Shown here: one piece after another, positions 14,859 to 15,961 of the stretch
How positions within the stretch are numbered: position 1 is the first letter of the stretch
How the letters are laid out: each line of letters begins with the position of its first letter
Assembly (NCBI GenBank): GCA_964526635.1
Contig: CAZGLR010000079.1
Location: 1 to 15,961 of the forward strand
Source of the DNA: CAZGLR01 sp964526635
GTDB taxonomy: Bacteria > Zixibacteria > MSB-5A5 > GN15 > JAAZOE01
Length of the DNA: 15,961 bases
Reading direction: 5' to 3'
Made by a program: the position numbers and the translations under genes
Notes under the pieces: generated by a model
What the model saw: only the letters and a program-made list of their open reading frames with translations
Database searches by the model: none
What the model was told of the DNA's origin: nothing

Positions 14859-15002
14859 ATGGCTATGACTGAGACAATTCATACCCTGCAAGAATTCATG
14901 TTCCAGACCAAGGGCGTGGTCTATATCCTTTCAGCGGCGTATTTGATCAGTTTCACGTTGTTCTGGCGTTTTATGTTCGCCCGCGATAAAAAAGATGAGT
15001 AG
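14859..15002 (+). CDS. hmcD: Small single-span subunit, HmcD
   Basis: A 47-residue protein. It begins MAMTETIHTLQEF, has one membrane span at about residues 19-36 ('GVVYILSAAYLISFTLFW') and ends in the charged tail 'ARDKKDE'. Size, topology and position directly after hmcC fit HmcD, the tiny membrane subunit of the Hmc complex, whose function is unknown. The spacing to hmcC is 11 bases and GAAAGGAT lies upstream of the ATG; a second in-frame ATG two codons later is an alternative start. A terminator follows at 15057-15090, so this is the last operon gene. Confidence 0.85.
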   Translation: MAMTETIHTLQEFMFQTKGVVYILSAAYLISFTLFWRFMFARDKKDE

Positions 15003-15056
15003 ATACATTCCTCTATAGAGTAGCAGAGAGAGGCGGATGAATTCTCAGTCTCTTTT

Positions 15057-15090
15057 AAACCGCCCGGCCTGATGCCCGGGCGGTTTTTTT
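15057..15090 (+). terminator. Intrinsic terminator of the Tmc/Hmc operon
   Basis: AAACCGCCCGG (15057-15067) pairs with CCGGGCGGTTT (15076-15086) around an 8-base loop, and the T-run extends to 15090. It lies 54 bases after the hmcD stop and separates the operon from ndh. Confidence 0.95.
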
Positions 15091-15103
15091 GTGGGGTGTA
15101 TTT

Positions 15104-15134
15104 TTGGAACAAAGGATCGGCGGGGCGGTGTTAT
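15104..15134 (+). promoter_or_regulatory. Possible ndh promoter
   Basis: TTGGAA (15104-15109) and TGTTAT (15129-15134) are separated by 19 bases, about 43 bases upstream of the ndh ATG. Both boxes are imperfect and the spacing is long. The position between a terminator and a start codon is the main support. Confidence 0.3.
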
Positions 15135-15176
15135 AGTAGTACAGGTAATGGCAGCAGTTAAAGAAGATAGGCTGAT

Positions 15177-15961
15177 ATGGTCCATAAAACGCACAGACAA
15201 CGAATAGTCATCATCGGCGGCGGCTTCGGAGGGTTATACGCCGCCAAGGAATTGGCCAAAGCCAATGCTCATATTACGCTGATTGACCGGCGGAATTTTC
15301 ACCTGTTTCAGCCGTTACTCTACCAGGTGGCCACCGGCGGGTTGTCGCCGGGGGATATTGCGTCGCCGTTGCGGGCGATTCTTGCGAAAAGGAAAAACGT
15401 ACGGGTCATGAAGGCTGAGGCGATTGATATTAACCCGGATAAGCGGTTGGTAGTGACGTCGGAAGGGATGGTTGAGTATGACCGCCTGATTGTAGCGGCG
15501 GGATCATCGCATCATTATTTCGGCAATGATCACTGGGCGGCGCATGCGCCCGGACTGAAGACCATTGAAGATGCAGTCGAGATACGGCGCCGTATTTTTG
15601 ACGCCTTTGAAAAGGCGGAGACCGAGTCCGATGATGAAATGCGCCGGGCCTTAATGCGTTTTGTGATTGTCGGCGGCGGGCCGACCGGGGTGGAACTGGC
15701 CGGGGCGGTGGCCGAACTCGCTCATGAGACATTGAGGAATGATTTCCGCACTATTGATCCAGCCGATGCCGAGATATACCTGGTTGAGGCGGCCGATGAT
15801 ATCCTGGGGACGTATCCGGAAAAGCTGCAGCGGAAGGCCCGGGAAAGCCTGAAGCGGCTGGGCGTAATGGTCAAGACCGGGCATTTTGTGACCGGTATTG
15901 AAGATGCGACCGTATCCCTGGAATATGAAGGGGAGTCGTTTATGCTTGCGGCTGGGACAGT
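15177..15961 (+). CDS. ndh: Type II NADH:quinone oxidoreductase (partial, 3' end outside window)
   Basis: The first 261 residues of a flavoprotein of the NDH-2 family, cut by the window end; full members have about 420-450. The FAD-binding Rossmann motif 'GGGFGG' is at residues 14-19, followed by the family-typical 'RNFHLFQPLLYQVATGGLSPGDIASPLRAIL'. The NAD(P)H-binding motif 'VGGGPTGVELAGAVAE' is at 165-180. The enzyme sits at the inner face of the membrane and moves electrons from NADH to quinone without pumping protons. The ATG at 15177 follows GATAGG by 5 bases; an upstream ATG at 15148 is in another frame and soon stops. It is a separate transcription unit from the Hmc operon but could share the same quinone pool. 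A C-terminal membrane helix, seen in some members, cannot be judged here. Confidence 0.93.
   Translation, partial: MVHKTHRQRIVIIGGGFGGLYAAKELAKANAHITLIDRRNFHLFQPLLYQVATGGLSPGDIASPLRAILAKRKNVRVMKAEAIDINPDKRLVVTSEGMVEYDRLIVAAGSSHHYFGNDHWAAHAPGLKTIEDAVEIRRRIFDAFEKAETESDDEMRRALMRFVIVGGGPTGVELAGAVAELAHETLRNDFRTIDPADAEIYLVEAADDILGTYPEKLQRKARESLKRLGVMVKTGHFVTGIEDATVSLEYEGESFMLAAGT

Noticed and set aside
9015..15002. Assignment as a DsrMKJOP complex
   Set aside because: The cytochrome c has sixteen haems, not the three of DsrJ; the cytochrome b is about 215 residues, shorter than DsrM; and a 47-residue HmcD-like subunit is present.
1..15961. CRISPR array, tRNA, rRNA or insertion sequence
   Set aside because: No regularly spaced repeats with spacers, no tRNA cloverleaf or rRNA segment, and no transposase frame were recognised on either strand.

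Overview
This window looks like a chromosomal stretch from an anaerobic or microaerophilic Gram-negative bacterium of the FCB group. A candidate-phylum lineage such as Zixibacteria is my best guess. The taxonomic evidence is the company of surface-protein signals: a C-terminal 'NYPNPFN...ASGVY.YRL' type-A (type IX secretion-like) sorting domain, two PEP-CTERM (exosortase) tails, Tat and lipoprotein signals, and a 16-haem cytochrome complex. No rRNA or ribosomal marker is present, so this is inference.

Left part (1-4850), surface proteins. Positions 1-335 hold no convincing gene, but carry a dense group of hairpins and a 16-bp tandem repeat. They are followed by a minus-strand secreted DUF4402-like protein (336-863), a plus-strand secreted seven-repeat beta-propeller with a C-terminal sorting domain (1260-2732), and two minus-strand PEP-CTERM proteins (2920-3513 and 3842-4516). 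Well-formed intrinsic terminators separate most of these units. Each gene appears to be its own transcription unit, and together they use at least two different cell-surface sorting routes.

Middle (4784-7413). A GTP-type phosphoenolpyruvate carboxykinase gene (pckG, minus strand) has its own sigma70-like promoter and terminator. A single-domain bacteriohemerythrin on the plus strand keeps every expected iron ligand.

Right part (7597-15090), the main feature. A compact plus-strand operon encodes a transmembrane electron-transfer complex: a tryptophan-rich cytoplasmic propeller resembling TmcD, a b-type cytochrome (HmcE/TmcC-like), an HdrD/DsrK-like iron-sulfur protein (HmcF/TmcB-like), a 16-haem cytochrome c (HmcA), a Tat-exported four-cluster ferredoxin-like subunit with a membrane anchor (HmcB), an NrfD-type membrane subunit (HmcC) and a 47-residue single-span subunit (HmcD). 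The operon ends in a strong terminator. The gene set equals the Hmc complex of sulfate reducers, but in permuted order (E-F-A-B-C-D) and with a Tmc-type subunit at its head. The likely job is to pass electrons between periplasmic multihaem cytochromes, the quinone pool and a cytoplasmic thiol/disulfide-type site at HmcF. A 17-bp palindrome next to a TTGACA element about 120-140 bp upstream of the first gene is a good candidate control site. A type II NADH dehydrogenase (ndh), cut by the window end, follows the terminator and would feed NADH electrons to quinone without proton pumping.
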